Source of the DNA: Sphaeroforma sirkka
Taxonomy: Eukaryota; Opisthokonta; Ichthyosporea; Ichthyophonida
Direction: 5' to 3'
Assembly (NCBI GenBank): GCA_001586965.3
Contig: LUCW03000505.1
Location: 23,794 to 87,793 of the forward strand
DNA length: 64,000 nucleotides
The position numbers and the translations under genes are program-made. Below, piece after piece: positions 34,801 through 46,431 of this stretch. The notes under the pieces are model-generated. The model was not told where the DNA came from. It saw only the letters and a program-made list of their open reading frames with translations, and made no database searches. Each line of letters begins with the position of its first letter. The stretch's first letter is position 1.

Positions 34801-36903
34801 TGGTGGAGGGATCGGAGAGTGACGAGGACGATGTAGAGAGCAGTTCAGACGAGGAAGTGGAGAATGTCACAGTCCGCGCCCATAGCACGCGTGCGTCTTC
34901 CAGCAGTAGCACGTCGAGTGACTCGTCGAGTGACTCCTCGTCTGATTCGGAAAGCAGTGTCGAGGACGACGACGGCGACGACAATGATGACGAAGTAGCC
35001 TCCCCAGTGCCAAGCAGCGACAAAGCAAAGAGCGTCAAGGTATGGGCTGGCAGACGCTAATGTTTGAGTCTTGTCTGAGCTTCATTTCTAAAATTTGGTG
35101 GAATGTGGCGTATCTGATTCCATATTGCGTGCGGTAACTGTTGAGCACTGCTTACCAATTGCAGACCGATTCGCATGAGATCTGTGAATAGGGTTTTCAT
35201 TGCGCTCGACACGTGTCGGTAGGTGTTTTTGAGTTCTTATTGGCTTGCATTTTCATCAACATTTTCATCAACAGAACAATGCTGCTCAAAGTACGACATC
35301 AAAGGTAGAGAAATCAACGGAGACTGCTGATGTGCAGAAACCTGACAAGTCGGCAACACAAAAGTCATCTGGGACGGTTGTAAACGAGAGTGATGATATG
35401 GATGTGGACGAAGAGCCCGTACAACCTAAACCGGTCAAGTAGGTTACAATATCTATGCACATGTTGACCATTTCTTTCACAATGTGAACTCAACATCAAG
35501 GGTTTGGTTTAATGGAACAGGCCTTGTGGGCGCAAATGCACACGTAGTGATCTTGACACGAGCTATGAACTGTTGGCATGTGAATATGAGCCTCATGACC
35601 GTATATCGCAATGCACGCGATAAAGCTTAATTGCTCATTATTATTTTTTAACTCCAGAACGATACAGTCCGTTGCCGCTCAGGTATCCAAAGAGGACAGT
35701 AGTAGTAGTAGTAGTAGCGACGACAGTGACTCTGACTCTGGAGAAGATCTGGCTGCACAGCTCAAAATGTTGGCCAAGAAAACAGGTATTCTATAATGTC
35801 ATTGTTCCAGGTGAAATCTAGTTTGCTTACTACGGGCCTACGACAATGCAATGGCCTTTTAATCTTCGGTTCGGAAGTAGGCTTTCGTTTCCCTCCTGTA
35901 CAGTGCTATCGATAGATATACATTTAATATTTTGGCTTGTTTGATATCTATTTTGTACTCTACTTTAAGTTTCTGTACACTGTAATGTTAGCTGAGTCCT
36001 TCCGAGGAATTGAACATTGAGTAATCTGCAACTATTAGTGCACCGAGTTATTGTTAAGTGGAGTAAATCTGCATCTATTAGTCCACCGAGTTATTGTCAT
36101 GTGACCTATTAGTGAATGCATGCACAGCTGTTCAATGTCTCGAGGCGTTTGTCGAAGCCGAACGTGGCGGTATATCACACATTCCGCAACAATGTACAAT
36201 TATCAAATTGTTTGAAAAGTTTTGATCGAGTTTGGAAATTGGTCGAGTTTTAGCACCGAGTTTTTTTGGCGGGGTACGAGTTTCAAATTGGAGTAAACGA
36301 GATAGTTTTGGCTTTGCTACGAGTTTTGAAACGTGGCATTTTCGCGTTTCAAACGAGTTGTAAAATCGAAAAAGAAAAAGAAAGAGTGGAATCACGAGTT
36401 TACGACAGATTTGACACGAGTTCCGAGCCAAAACACGAGGTGCTGACACGAGTTCCGATCCAAAACAATGAGGTGCTAAAACGAGTTCAATTTAAAACCA
36501 AACGAGACCAAAATAATTACAACAATTCGATAAAAGTAGTTAATATTTACATTCAATGAAATCACGAGATTAGGCCTACCGCCGGACAAAAATGTGTTTT
36601 TTTAAGATTAGCAAAATGGTTTTGAACTAGGGTTTACAAATACTTTGAGTTTCAGAGTAAAAAATGACCGAAATTGAGTGATTTCATTGGATATAATATT
36701 AACCAAAGTAATAATTTGTATCGAGAGAGTACAACAATGTGCACAAATGATATTCGACTTCTGATAGTTTGAATACTGTGGTCAATACAGCGCCTAAGAC
36801 TAAGAAGGTTATTGTACCCAAAAAGGCGGTAAAGCCACGGGCAGCAACTCGAAGTACCGCTGTCAAAAGGAAGGCGGCCGCGACTCCAAACAAAAGAGCG
36901 TAA
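27758..36903 (+). CDS. Large low-complexity nuclear-type protein, 952 aa, sixteen exons
   Basis: The exons are 27758..27826, 29109..29140, 29499..29574, 29681..29763, 30448..30581, 30923..31741, 31985..32109, 32478..32651, 32933..33035, 33215..33466, 34022..34213, 34444..34559, 34761..35039, 35275..35438, 35658..35785 and 36791..36903. All fifteen junctions keep phase and sum to 953 codons. The N-terminal ~145 residues look globular ([10 protein letters not shown].., [16 protein letters not shown].., [10 protein letters not shown]). The TVKDL part suggests, weakly, a ubiquitin-like fold. Then come a 270-residue Ala/Pro/Gln/Thr repeat (exon 6), Ala/Glu/Lys segments, a Lys/Glu coiled coil (exon 11), Ser/Asp/Glu acidic clusters (exons 13-15) and a basic tail ([15 protein letters not shown]..). 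The alternating acidic-serine and basic segments recall Nopp140-like nucleolar proteins, but there is no firm homology. The first two exons are less certain than the rest. Intron 1 carries microsatellites. Confidence 0.75.
27953..29035. repeat. TA/TG microsatellite block in intron 1 of the 952-aa gene
   Basis: (TA)n lies at 27953-28032, 28280-28350 and 28801-28827. Between them are TG/TGTATA-rich stretches, all TG-rich on the plus strand. It lies between the proposed first and second coding exons. Confidence 0.9.
35996..36520. repeat. Intronic CGAGTT-rich cluster and a short duplication
   Basis: In the last intron of the 952-aa gene, a 45-bp segment (…CTATTAGTGCACCGAGTTATTG…) is duplicated at about 36020-36098. 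From 36220 to 36490 the hexamer CGAGTT recurs about a dozen times on the plus strand, at irregular 15-40-bp spacing. It is non-coding in the gene frame. Confidence 0.7.
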
Positions 36904-37248
36904 GTTACTTGCTGTCTTAGGATGATCGTTCACGACATGGTTGCGCATATCAATATCAGATCCAAGTCTATTGATGCACGTTTTCTATCGCTTGGTTTGC
37001 GAAGTCTCTCAGCAGTGTTTATGTAATACATGTGCTGGAACTCATTGTATGACTCACAATTTTATAACTTGGAAAATGTAGGTGAATCTGACAACTCTGA
37101 TCTGCTTTCAAACATTGCAGACTGTCCATGAAACGCAAAGTTACCAAAGTACCTACTGATCTTCTGAGGTAGAAGGTTGATGGCAGGGAACACTATTCTA
37201 CTCGTGATATGAAAACTCAACATCTGTAGCGCTAGCGTGGCTAGCCGT
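36904..37248. other. 3' flank of the 952-aa gene
   Basis: 345 bases of AT-rich DNA without a clear AATAAA or gene, leading into the ~120-bp tandem array. Confidence 0.4.
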
Positions 37249-38850
37249 GGTAAATTCATTGGAGTATGTTTCTTAAGATGAAATTAAACGATACTTACCT
37301 CGAAAAAAACGACACATGCTCCAATAAGATGTCAATTGCAATTATTCCCGCAAATAATTGTAAGCAGAGGGGTGGTGAAATCATCGATATATACCATTTA
37401 AAATTAAACGACACTTTCTTAAACAAGATAGTAAATTCATTGGAGTATAATTTAGAAGGTGCAATTAAACGATATCAACTTTAAATTGAAGGACGCATAC
37501 TCCAACAAAATGTTAGTTGCAATTATTTACTAGGAAGAATCAAAGAAGCAGTGGCAAATTCACTGGAGTTTAATCCTGAAGGTGAAGTTAAACGACACAA
37601 CTATTAAATAAACGGCACATGCTTCCAACATGAAGTTGATTGGAAATATTCACGCGTTTAGCATTTAGGGACCAGATTATTATCAGAAAAACGAATCCAA
37701 AACCTAAAACCGCAGGATTATCAAACACTGAGTTTTGGGGTCCGGATCCAATATTTCTGATATTAGAGTGATCAGAAATAAAACGGGATTACCGATATAT
37801 AATACCGGGACCCCCGTGTGTGAGAGAAACACTCAGGTAGAATTTCAGTGTAGTGTAGAAACCAAACACTAATAAAGACTCGATGCGAATCCTTCAACCT
37901 AGGGCTTCATCTAGCTGAAAGATTCGCAGTTGAGTTAAGGTCTATTGTTTTCTTTGGCCGTATCTTGATAGCTACTCTCAAACTCTACATGGTAAATTCA
38001 CTGGGGTACAATTCAAATGGTGAATTAGACGATATATAATATAAATTAAACGGCAGATTCTTCAACAGGGTGCTAAATAAATTTATTTACGCAAATAATC
38101 GAAAGAAGCAGTGATGGTAAATCCATTGGAGTACAATTCAGAAACTGAAATTGAACGATACATACTTTAAATTAAACGGCACGTGCTTCAACAAGATGTT
38201 ATTGCGCGAACACATGAAAGAAGAAGCGGTGGTGAATTCTTTTGAAGTGTAATTTAGAAGATAAGATTTAACGATATATGCTTAAAATAAATGACACCTG
38301 CTTCAACAAGATATTTAAAAATTTCCACGCGAATACTTGAAAGGAGAAACGGTAGTGAATTTGTTGGAATATAATTTAAAAGATGAGATTCAACGTAATA
38401 AATTTAATTCAAACGACACATGCCTCAACAAAATGCAAACTGCAATTATTCACGCGAATGTTTAAAAGGAGAAGCGGTGGTAAATTCATTTTGAGTATAA
38501 GAAATTCAACAATATACTTTAAATTAGACTATACATCTCTAATCAATGTTACTTGCATTGTGCACGTGAATAATTGTAGGGATCAGTGATGGTAACTTCT
38601 TTGAATATAGTTCAGAAGATATGATTAAACGATACTTATTTCAAATAAACAACACGTGCTACAACAAGTGAAACTATTCGCGCAAATAATGGAAAGGGGA
38701 AGCAGTAAAAAATCATTTTGGAGTATATTCCAGAAGGTGAAATCAAGCGGTATATACTTTGAATTAAACGACACTTGCTTCAACAAGTTGTGAATTGCAA
38801 TTGTTTCTTTTAAGAGGAGCACAATCAGCTAATCAATAAATAAATATTCT
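37249..38850. repeat. Tandem array A of diverged ~120-bp units
   Basis: About ten units, each with GGTAAATTCATTGGAGTA, then a TTAAACGATA motif, then TTAAACGACAC, GCTTCAACAAGATG, and ATTCACGCGAATAATT plus GAAAGGAGAAGCGG. Unit starts are near 37249, 37427, 37552, 37990, 38116, 38232, 38353, 38479, 38590 and 38707. A solo LTR interrupts it at 37659-37989. It is homologous to the array at 47174-48160. Confidence 0.85.
37659..37989 (+). mobile_element. Solo LTR inserted in tandem array A
   Basis: In plus orientation it starts TAGCATTTAGGGACCAGAT and ends CTACTCTCAAACTCTACA. It aligns along its length with the reverse complement of the LTRs at 40094-40397 and 46129-46431, sharing GAGAAACACTCAGGTAGAA, AATAAAGACTC and GGTCTATTGT. 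No internal retroelement sequence is attached. Confidence 0.8.
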
Positions 38851-38882
38851 AATCGTTCAAAATTTATATGAGTACAATCATG

Positions 38883-39084
38883 GTTCATGATGCCGCCGCC
38901 TGAGACCACCAGTGGTTTATCTAAATACAATATTGAGTTGCGCTGCACTTCCTGTGGCGCGCTCTACAAATGTATGTCCAGACAATTGATATGGTACGCA
39001 TCACAGGAGGTATGCATACCCACCTTCCTTGTCCACATATAGACCTCTACTGCTTCATTAAGAAACCTGTATTCGAAGTAAATT
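38883..39084 (+). pseudogene. Relic copy of the small ORF at 48195
   Basis: It starts ATGGTTCATGATGCCGCCG, and the next ~200 bases match the ORF at 48195-48443 closely. It carries a changed frame and a deletion of about 40 bp (loss of the TGGTAGACATGGCGCG part). It is thus a broken duplicate. Confidence 0.75.
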
Positions 39085-39269
39085 AAAGAAAGTTAGGTCA
39101 TATAAAGTAATAATTCATAAGCACAGCACGATTCGGCGTCTTCAAACTGATTGGGTCTTCTTCACTCATCAGCGTGTCTAAAATATCAACTAGGGGGAGC
39201 GATATTCTGCTTAATAGGTATTTTCGTCCAAGACATACATTTTGCCTAAACGAAATGGTCAAAGGTCTC

Positions 39270-40093
39270 CTAGGAAAACGCATTGACATAGTCAGTTCCA
39301 TTGGGGCATGGCGTGAAACTGTTGCACTGGCAACTTGGGCTGGTGAAATCAATCGGTTGAGATTTGATAAAGCTGCTCAATCCGGTTGCGCAGCAACAAG
39401 TGCCATGGAAAAACGTACAGAGGAAGTCTGCAGGACATGGAGTACCGGTCGTCTGGGTTTCACTCACTTCTACTGAAGCCGCATCGGTAACAAAGGTAGT
39501 GGTTGTAATTTCCATTACATTTGGTGCCACATCTGATTGCAGAACATCCGGAACGGTTTTGATTGCAGTGCCGACAGCATTGTCGTAATCCGTTGCATCA
39601 GGACATGGCGTGAAATTATTGCCTTGACAACTCGGGCTGAATTTATCGATCGATTCGTGAGTAATGAAATTATTGAAACCTGTCGCACACCAGTAAGCGC
39701 CGTCTGCGTGGACATAGGGGAAGTCCGCAGGGCACAACACACTTATCGCCTCGGGTGCTGCTGCGGCATCAGATGCGGCTTTTACTATTTCCGGCTCAAC
39801 ATCAGTTACATGGGCACTGGCTACTGGTTCCTCAACAAACTCACTGGGTTCGGCGGCAGGGCAGAAAGTCCATTCTCGCAGCTTGTACCATCAGGACATG
39901 GCGTGAAGTTGTTGTTCTGATAACTTGGACTCGATTTATCGATCGATTCGGGATTAATGAAGTTATTGAAACATGTCGCACAGCAGTAGGCGCCATCCGC
40001 GTAGACGAAGGGAAAGCCCGCGGGACATGGGGTACTCGCTGCTACTTCTGAAACAGATTCGGTGACGACAGGCAGTGGGGCAACTACTACTTC
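39270..40093 (-). pseudogene. Relic 3' end of a Cys-module repeat gene (left half)
   Basis: It encodes degenerate six-Cys modules, including CPADFLCTFFHGTCCCATGL and CPADFPYVHADGAYWCATGF, in shifting frames. Several conserved residues are lost (for example CC to WC). The stop at 39270-39272 corresponds to the stop of the main gene at 48612. The relic is cut at 40093 by the LTR element and resumes at 46432. Confidence 0.8.
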
Positions 40094-40397
40094 TGTAGAT
40101 TATGGAGAGTTGCTGGAAAGGTACGATAATAGGATACAATAGACCTCTAGTCAAGCACGATTATCTCACCTAGGAAAAGTTCCTTTTCTGAGAGAACCGA
40201 ACTGAGTTTTTATTTGTGTTTTCTAATTCACTAGACTCAGGTTTTCTACTTGAGTGTTTCTCTCACACGCGGAGTCCTCGTATAGCTTACCAGTTCTACA
40301 GCTAATATTGCTGATGACTCTAATATCACAAATATTTGAGAACTCAATATTTGATTATTCCGAGATTTTATTATTATTATCTGGTCCCTAGATGCTA
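40094..40397 (-). repeat. 3' LTR of the gypsy element
   Basis: Plus-strand start TGTAGATTATGGAGAG and end CCCTAGATGCTA. It contains, on the element strand, an AATAAA-type signal (CAAATAAAAACTCAG). It matches the right LTR with scattered substitutions. Confidence 0.85.
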
Positions 40398-41022
40398 CTG
40401 CCCTCCCAACTTTGTGCTTCTTAGCCTGCTTAGGAGTAGAAAGTGACATCGTACAGTACCAGATTATCTAGTGGTTGGTGTTTTGTACAGGAAAAACCTT
40501 GTTCCGTAGGGGGCATAAGATGAGAACCCCTGCCATCATTTTCTATTCTTACATTTTACCTATTAATTGTTTATTTTAAGATGGGAGTTATCTACCACGC
40601 TCATCGAAGTCAGTCTTGACCGGTACTCTCGGTTGATCTCAACTTGTGGCTTAGGAAAACGCATCTCAACGGTGGCTCTACAACCGAGTCTTTGAGTCCT
40701 TATCCTTCTGGTATGTGGGCGGACATGCTTCAGGGTAAGAAAAAGTGGAGTGTCCCTTGGTCTCAGGTGGGCGGAGCATGCTTCAAGGCGAGAAAAGTAG
40801 AAGTGTTTCATGGTATTAGTGCGACTTGCCTAGGTCCCCCACCTCGTGCGCTTTTTGTTGCTTGCTGATCTTTCATCAGTGCTCGTTGTCAATTATTTTG
40901 GCCTTGATTGCCTTCGCTTACGTCGATTGCGTTCACGGCCTATAGTAGGAAAATTAATGTCTGATTCATGCGCTCAGGTACGCTCGCCATCTGTCCAATA
41001 CAGTAGGTACTCCTTGGATCCA

Positions 41023-42854
41023 TCACCTCGGATGGACGGCCTGTCGTCGACTATCGAGGAGAACTGAAGTTCCTTGTTTGGTTGTACATACGTGATTATT
41101 GGAAGAAAATACTTCCAGGGCAGTGGCATTTTTTATGAGTCCAATTAGCCCATCACTGATAGAGTTAGGATATTCGGGGGCTTTAGTCCCATCAAGGTTA
41201 CAGACAAAATACCCGTTGCCCTCCCTGTATACTATTTTGTATGGTCCGCCATATGGTGCAGTCATCTTATTCATTTCACCTTAATAGCGGACCATGACAA
41301 TGTCCCCTTCCTGGAAGTGTACGTACTTCTTTTGGTGTTTTCGGTCGTGCAGCATTGCTGTCTAGTTGTAGCTTAATGGTTTCTTCTAGATGCTGCAGTC
41401 GCTCTTCCCAAGTTACTGTTGTACTAGGTGCGTTCACTGGTGTGTTATAGTCCGTGAATTGATTCTGTCTGCGACCAAAGTACACATTAAATCGCGGTGA
41501 CTTGTGTCTTATACGCAGATTGTGGCCTATCTGTGCGAAGGAAAGTCGTGAACACCAGTGAGAGACTACAGGAATAGACGTACTTTTATATACGTTAAAA
41601 ACGTTTTGCGTCGTCAGCCCGAGAGTAATTTAGGACTTGTTCTCAAATTAATTTACGTATAGGTGAATCAGCCCGAAAGAACGTAAGTGTAATTTGAGAC
41701 CTCTTCTCAGATTATTCAATTTATAGGACAAGCGCCACCGGTTAGCCGAGAGCCGAGGTCCAAGACTGAGTGTAGGTAACAAAGAATATGCTATATTTAT
41801 TTCTAGAAAATATATCCGAGTGCTAAAGTGTTCTGCATAAAGTTTCTCATACTGATCATATGAGTCTTTACCATGACCAACCCAAGTGGTTGAACAATAG
41901 TACAAACACCATCATTATAAAACTGAGGGTGAGATCATATATAAATTTATTCGAACGCACCATACTTTCGATGCATTTGCACTTTACTTATAGACCCCAC
42001 ATTGCGCTCTAACAACCAGTTCCTTGGGTTTTGTTCAACCAATTTTTGTAACAGTGTTACTAGGTCTCTATGTGATCGTTCGTTTGCGCCTAAGACTTTA
42101 GGTTGGTACGGCCGAGAGACTAGGTGTTGTGTTAGCATTTGTTCAACGACTTTTGGGAGAATGTCGTTAATATATTCAGTGCCCTGGTCAGTCTGTATGA
42201 TTTGTGGGAACCCATATTCCCACATGATTGGTACCAGTGTGCGCGCTATAGTAGCCGCTGATTTGTCCATCATTGGTCGTAGTATGATGAGTGCACATCT
42301 AGCCCTACTAACACATATGTGTGTCCTCTGTTTGAGTTCAAAAGTGGCTCAATGGTGTCCACTTGAACTCTGTCTGTCGTCTGGAAATGCGGCTGTGATT
42401 TATTGTAAGGGATAGAATCTATTTTTGTGTATTTATTATTTAGGTATGGTGCGCATCCCTCGATGAACTTGCGTACATGTAGTTGGATTTGGGGCCAATC
42501 GTGTCCATCTGTTTGCAACTTGTTTACCGTTTCTTCAGGAGTGTAATGTCTCAAGTTGTGGTATTGCTCGATGATGTTGACATGGGTTTCGTATTCTGTT
42601 GCCTGCGGTGCATCTCCAGTTGGAACTGGATGTGGTCCTGCAACATGCATGGCAGGTTGTTCCCGCGTTGAGTCAAAGTATGGGTACTTCACTCCTATCT
42701 TTGCACATATGTGACGCCCCATGGGGTCTTGCCACATGTTTTCATGCCTTCTTTGAGGAACGTATTGGTTGTGCTTTCCACTAGCATTGGGTCTTCTTCT
42801 AGTATACACAAGAATTTTGGAAACCACGTTGCATTGGGGTAGTATGGTACACAT
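41023..42854 (-). pseudogene. Integrase remnant of the gypsy element
   Basis: Read from the right, it has an HHCC-like zinc region (HNLRHYTPEE.., FIEGCAPY, with the second Cys replaced by Tyr), then a catalytic-core start (VQVDTIEPLL). After a frame break near 42270 come IIQTDQGTEYIND and GANERSHRDL, which carry the second Asp and the Glu region. The C-terminal part is at 41023-41485 in other frames (GGPYKIVYREGNGYFV), like the end domain of gypsy integrases. At least two frame breaks and an uninterpretable stretch (41486-41946) make it non-functional. Confidence 0.8.
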
Positions 42855-43199
42855 ATCGTGATGTTAATTGCCACTTAATGACTTTTATGAGTTTCCATGG
42901 TTGGTTCGCCCATGCATTCACTTTCTGCGCCCACTTCTGTAGAAGTGCATTCTACTCTTTGGTATAGTATTCTTCTGTGTGTGCATTGCAAACGGATCTA
43001 CTGTGAATTTCCCAAACCTCCTTTCAGATTTTTCTTGTAGTATCTGGGGTGCAACATCCAGTCTATAGCTGATATGATTATGGACATGTTAGTTTCCAAG
43101 GTGGTTCTTGTCTGTTATGTGTTGTTTTTTTCGCATCTTGTAATATCCTTAACGTTTTAGTATCAAATTTGTCTTCGTGTAGACAGACGCAACAAAATA

Positions 43200-43854
43200 T
43201 CCGCCATCTGGCTATCATTGCCTGGGACATGTATGATGGAGAAGTGGTGATGTAATGTTTTGCTATTCAATTGGCTAGTATCGGGTGTAACGTCTGCTGG
43301 CTGTTCATTTGCGTGAACGCTTTATGATCTGTCCACAGTGTGATGTCCCCTTCTTCGATGTATTCGGAGAAATGTTTCAGGCTGCATACCAGTGCTAGTA
43401 GCTCTTTGGAGTTGGTACCTTAGCGTTTTTGTGATGGACTCAAGCCTTTGAAAAAGTAGAGATTGTCTCTCCTGACTCCATTGATGACTTGAAATAAACA
43501 TCCTCCTATGCCATAATCACTTGCACCATTCATGATTTGAAACGGTACCCCATCAACAGGGTATGCTAGTGTAACCGAAAATGCAATGGCTTCTTTGAGA
43601 TCTTCCCACTTCTTTTTGAGTTCCGGAGTCCATAACATGGAAATGTTCTGGTTCATTTTTCCTCTTCGTAGGTTCCGGAAATGTTTAGTTATGTGGGTAA
43701 AGTTGGGAACATGGTCGCGCATGAAGTTTGCGAGTCCCATCGTTTTGTACAGTTCTCTTTTTGTTCTGGGTAGTGGCCAGTTCATCAATCGTTTCTTGGC
43801 TGGTTTGAGCCTCTGCCTAGGCTTGGCCCCCCTACTGGCTGTCATCTGCGCCAT
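43200..43854 (-). pseudogene. Reverse transcriptase thumb / RNase H remnant of the gypsy element
   Basis: The frame complement(43420..43854) has WPLPRTKRELYKTMGLANF and a W-x-PE-x-x-x-x-W-x-x-LK-x-AI segment typical of the RT-RNase H connection. It then has ASDYGIGGCLFQ, the first Asp motif of Ty3/gypsy RNase H. Beyond a stop/frame change at 43420 the match goes on with KELLALVCSLKHFSEYI and LWTDHKAF at about 43.25-43.41 kb. The polymerase YxDD core is not present to the right, so the RT is truncated. Confidence 0.8.
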
Positions 43855-46128
43855 CCGTACTCACACCCTCTTCTTCGCCAGCATACACGCCTGCTCTGGC
43901 TGCCGTTGGCATCTTGAGATGTCTGTGTTGGTGTGTGGGTATTGTCGGTTACTAGTAAAAACTCGTGCTATATTCTGTACGAATGTACACGAATACGTGC
44001 TTCACCCCCTTTGTCTTTGGTAATATTTTGTATAAAATAAAATAAAACATAAATTGTATGTATCTCGCTTACTTTTATTGTGGTCTTGATTTGCTGCACT
44101 TCCGTGGTAAGTGTATACCGTTCTGTGTGGTACGGTAGCTTGTTGCGTTCCCTCCTGTAATTAGAAGGGTTTATTTAGGGTTTGTTAGTCAAGAATTTTC
44201 GTCACGTGTGGACTTTCTTGTGTTCATTTCGTCATATGAATTTTTTTTTTCTCACGTGATCCTAATGAGATATTCGGTCCTGTTGACGTCACTGTGGAAG
44301 TTCGGTCCTGTCGACGTCACCCCTTGATGTTCAGGGGAAGTTCGGTCGTGGTGCCCCGAACTTTTGTGTGTGAGTATGCGGCACATTGGTATGTACCAAA
44401 CAATTTTGTTTTAGTATGGTGTATACTGGTATGTTTTGATGTGGTATATTGTCGTGCACCAAACTCTTGTATTTTTGTGTACTTATCACTTGATTACCTG
44501 TATATATGTCTGGTGGCACTCTACGTCCTAATTTTGTTCTCGATTGAGTTGCACTAGTATGTAATGTTGTACATATTTTGCTTTCGTATTGATCTTCGTT
44601 GTATTATTATGTATACTTGATCAGTTGTCTTATTTGCTTGCCTAGGTGTTGTTTACTTATGTATGTATACTGGTTATGTAATCCACAGTTGTGTATTGGC
44701 ATTTGACCTCGGAAGTATTATTGTCATCTCTCTATTCACCCCTCTCTCTCAAACTTCTGTATTGATTGTGTTAAGCACTGTGCGTATCTAACCAAGTTCT
44801 GTTCGTACGTTGAGACATGTGTATATTGTAGATATATGACTCACAATTCAATTCGACATTTGATGTATATGTCTGTCTTTTATCGATTGTCCCAATACCA
44901 CTTTTAACTAATCAGACTGTGTGATTGTCCCTCTCTTGCTGTGATTCAACTTGTGTGGGTATGTTTGGTTGTGAGATTGTGTGTTCTCTTGAAGACTGTT
45001 ATTAATCGTTGTAGTATTAATTATACCTGGTCCAATTATAAATCTCCCCCTCTTGTAATTCAACTCGTTGGGTTTGTTTTTTTTGTTACAAGATTGTGTG
45101 TGTGTTAGTGAAGATGGTGACTATGTCACTTCCCCATCGAGTGCACTATTAGACTCCTATTGTTATCGTTTTATTGATCGTTTTAGTATTGATCATACTT
45201 GATCAGATTGAAGTAGTCTTCCTGTGTTCAAAGTAAGATGGTGACTATGTCATTCACCATTGGATGCACTATTTGATTCCTACTGTTATCTCTTATTGAT
45301 CATTTTTAGCAATGGTTATACTTGATCAGAATATAGTAGTCTTCCTATTTTTGTTGTTGTGTATGCATTTCTAGTGACACGTTCCATCAGTTGATGGTCT
45401 CTATTGATGCTCACGAGGTGCCTTCCCTCTATGATATGAAGTGAATACTCAGCATACATGTTTCTTGCACTAGCAGTTAATATACTTTCAAATCTGATAT
45501 TTGTTTGCCTCTGTTGAGATCTTATAATATACTTTTGCATGAGTTGTAAATGTCTTGCATGTAGGTGCTCTTAGTTCTTGTAATAATTACTGAGTTGAGT
45601 TATATTCCTTATCACTGTTCGCCTGTTGAGCTTGGTCTATTACTACTTTCTAGACAAGAAATCCTATTGTGTGTGAATTTACTTGATTGAAAAATAACTA
45701 TGACACTTTACACACTGAAACTAGCCCCAACATTGATGAATTCATCACCTTGACAGGTAGGGCTATAATTTCTCTCAATTTATGCTGTAACACTTACAAT
45801 TGCTGTATTTACCTTCGAGCCTTCTGTTGGAGCGTAGGAGGAGTATTTGCTTCGTCTTCGTCTTTCTCGTCTTCTTCTTTATTAAGGGCGGCAGCGCCTT
45901 CTTGACTTGATTCTCGAAACCTCGCTTGTGAAGGACGACTCCTTGGTTTGGTTCTTGAAGCTTCCTGGCTCCTTACTTTCTGGCTTCCTTGCCTCTTGTT
46001 GTTGACTGCTTGTTGTTCGTTTCAACCCTTTAGTCTCTTTTGGCAATATATTAATATTCTTGGGGTGCACCTTTCGTTCGTAAGATACACCTCTGCTTGA
46101 CTTATCTAAGTAAGGATATTGTATAAAA
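43855..46128. other. Internal part of the retroelement without recognisable genes
   Basis: T-rich plus strand with many stops in all frames. A possible gag start is the minus frame 45882-46070 (MHPKNINILPKETKGLKR.., Lys/Gln/Ser-rich). Otherwise it is too decayed to assign. The region next to the 5' LTR should hold the primer-binding site, but I cannot name the tRNA. Confidence 0.4.
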
Positions 46129-46431
46129 TGTAGAGTATGGAGAGTAGCTGGAAAGGTACGATAATAGGATACAATAGACCTCGTCTCGAGTACAATTCTC
46201 TCAGCCAGGAGAAGTCTTAGTCCGAGAGTTCCGAACTGAGTCTTTATTTGAATTTTCTAATTCACTAGACTCAGATTTTCTACCTGAGTGTTTCCCTCAC
46301 ATGCAGAGTCCCGGTATAGCTCACCGATTCTACCGCTAATATTTCTGATGACTCTAATATCAGCAATCTTTCATCATTCTGAGGTATTGGGATTTGTATT
46401 GGCTTTTTGATAATCTGGTCCTTAGATGCTA
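46129..46431 (-). repeat. 5' LTR of the gypsy element
   Basis: Plus-strand start TGTAGAGTATGGAGAG and end CCTTAGATGCTA, the same orientation and nearly the same length as the left LTR. On the element strand it has CAAATAAAGACTCAG as a likely polyadenylation signal. Confidence 0.85.

Larger units (their letters stand above)
40094..46431 (-). mobile_element. Degenerate Ty3/gypsy LTR retrotransposon
   Basis: About 6.3 kb bounded by two direct repeats of about 304 bp (40094-40397 and 46129-46431). The coding strand is minus, so the 5' LTR is on the right. In element orientation the LTRs end in CTACA. A purine-rich tract (GTTGGGAGGGCAG) directly precedes the 3' LTR, as expected for plus-strand priming. 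Inside, in the order RNase H then integrase, are broken pol fragments. The RT core and most of gag are missing or unrecognisable in 43.86-46.1 kb. The two LTRs differ at many positions, so the insertion is old. Flanking host sequence on both sides is the same Cys-module gene. The short direct repeat ACTTC/TCTTC next to each end fits a 5-bp target duplication with one change. Confidence 0.85.
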
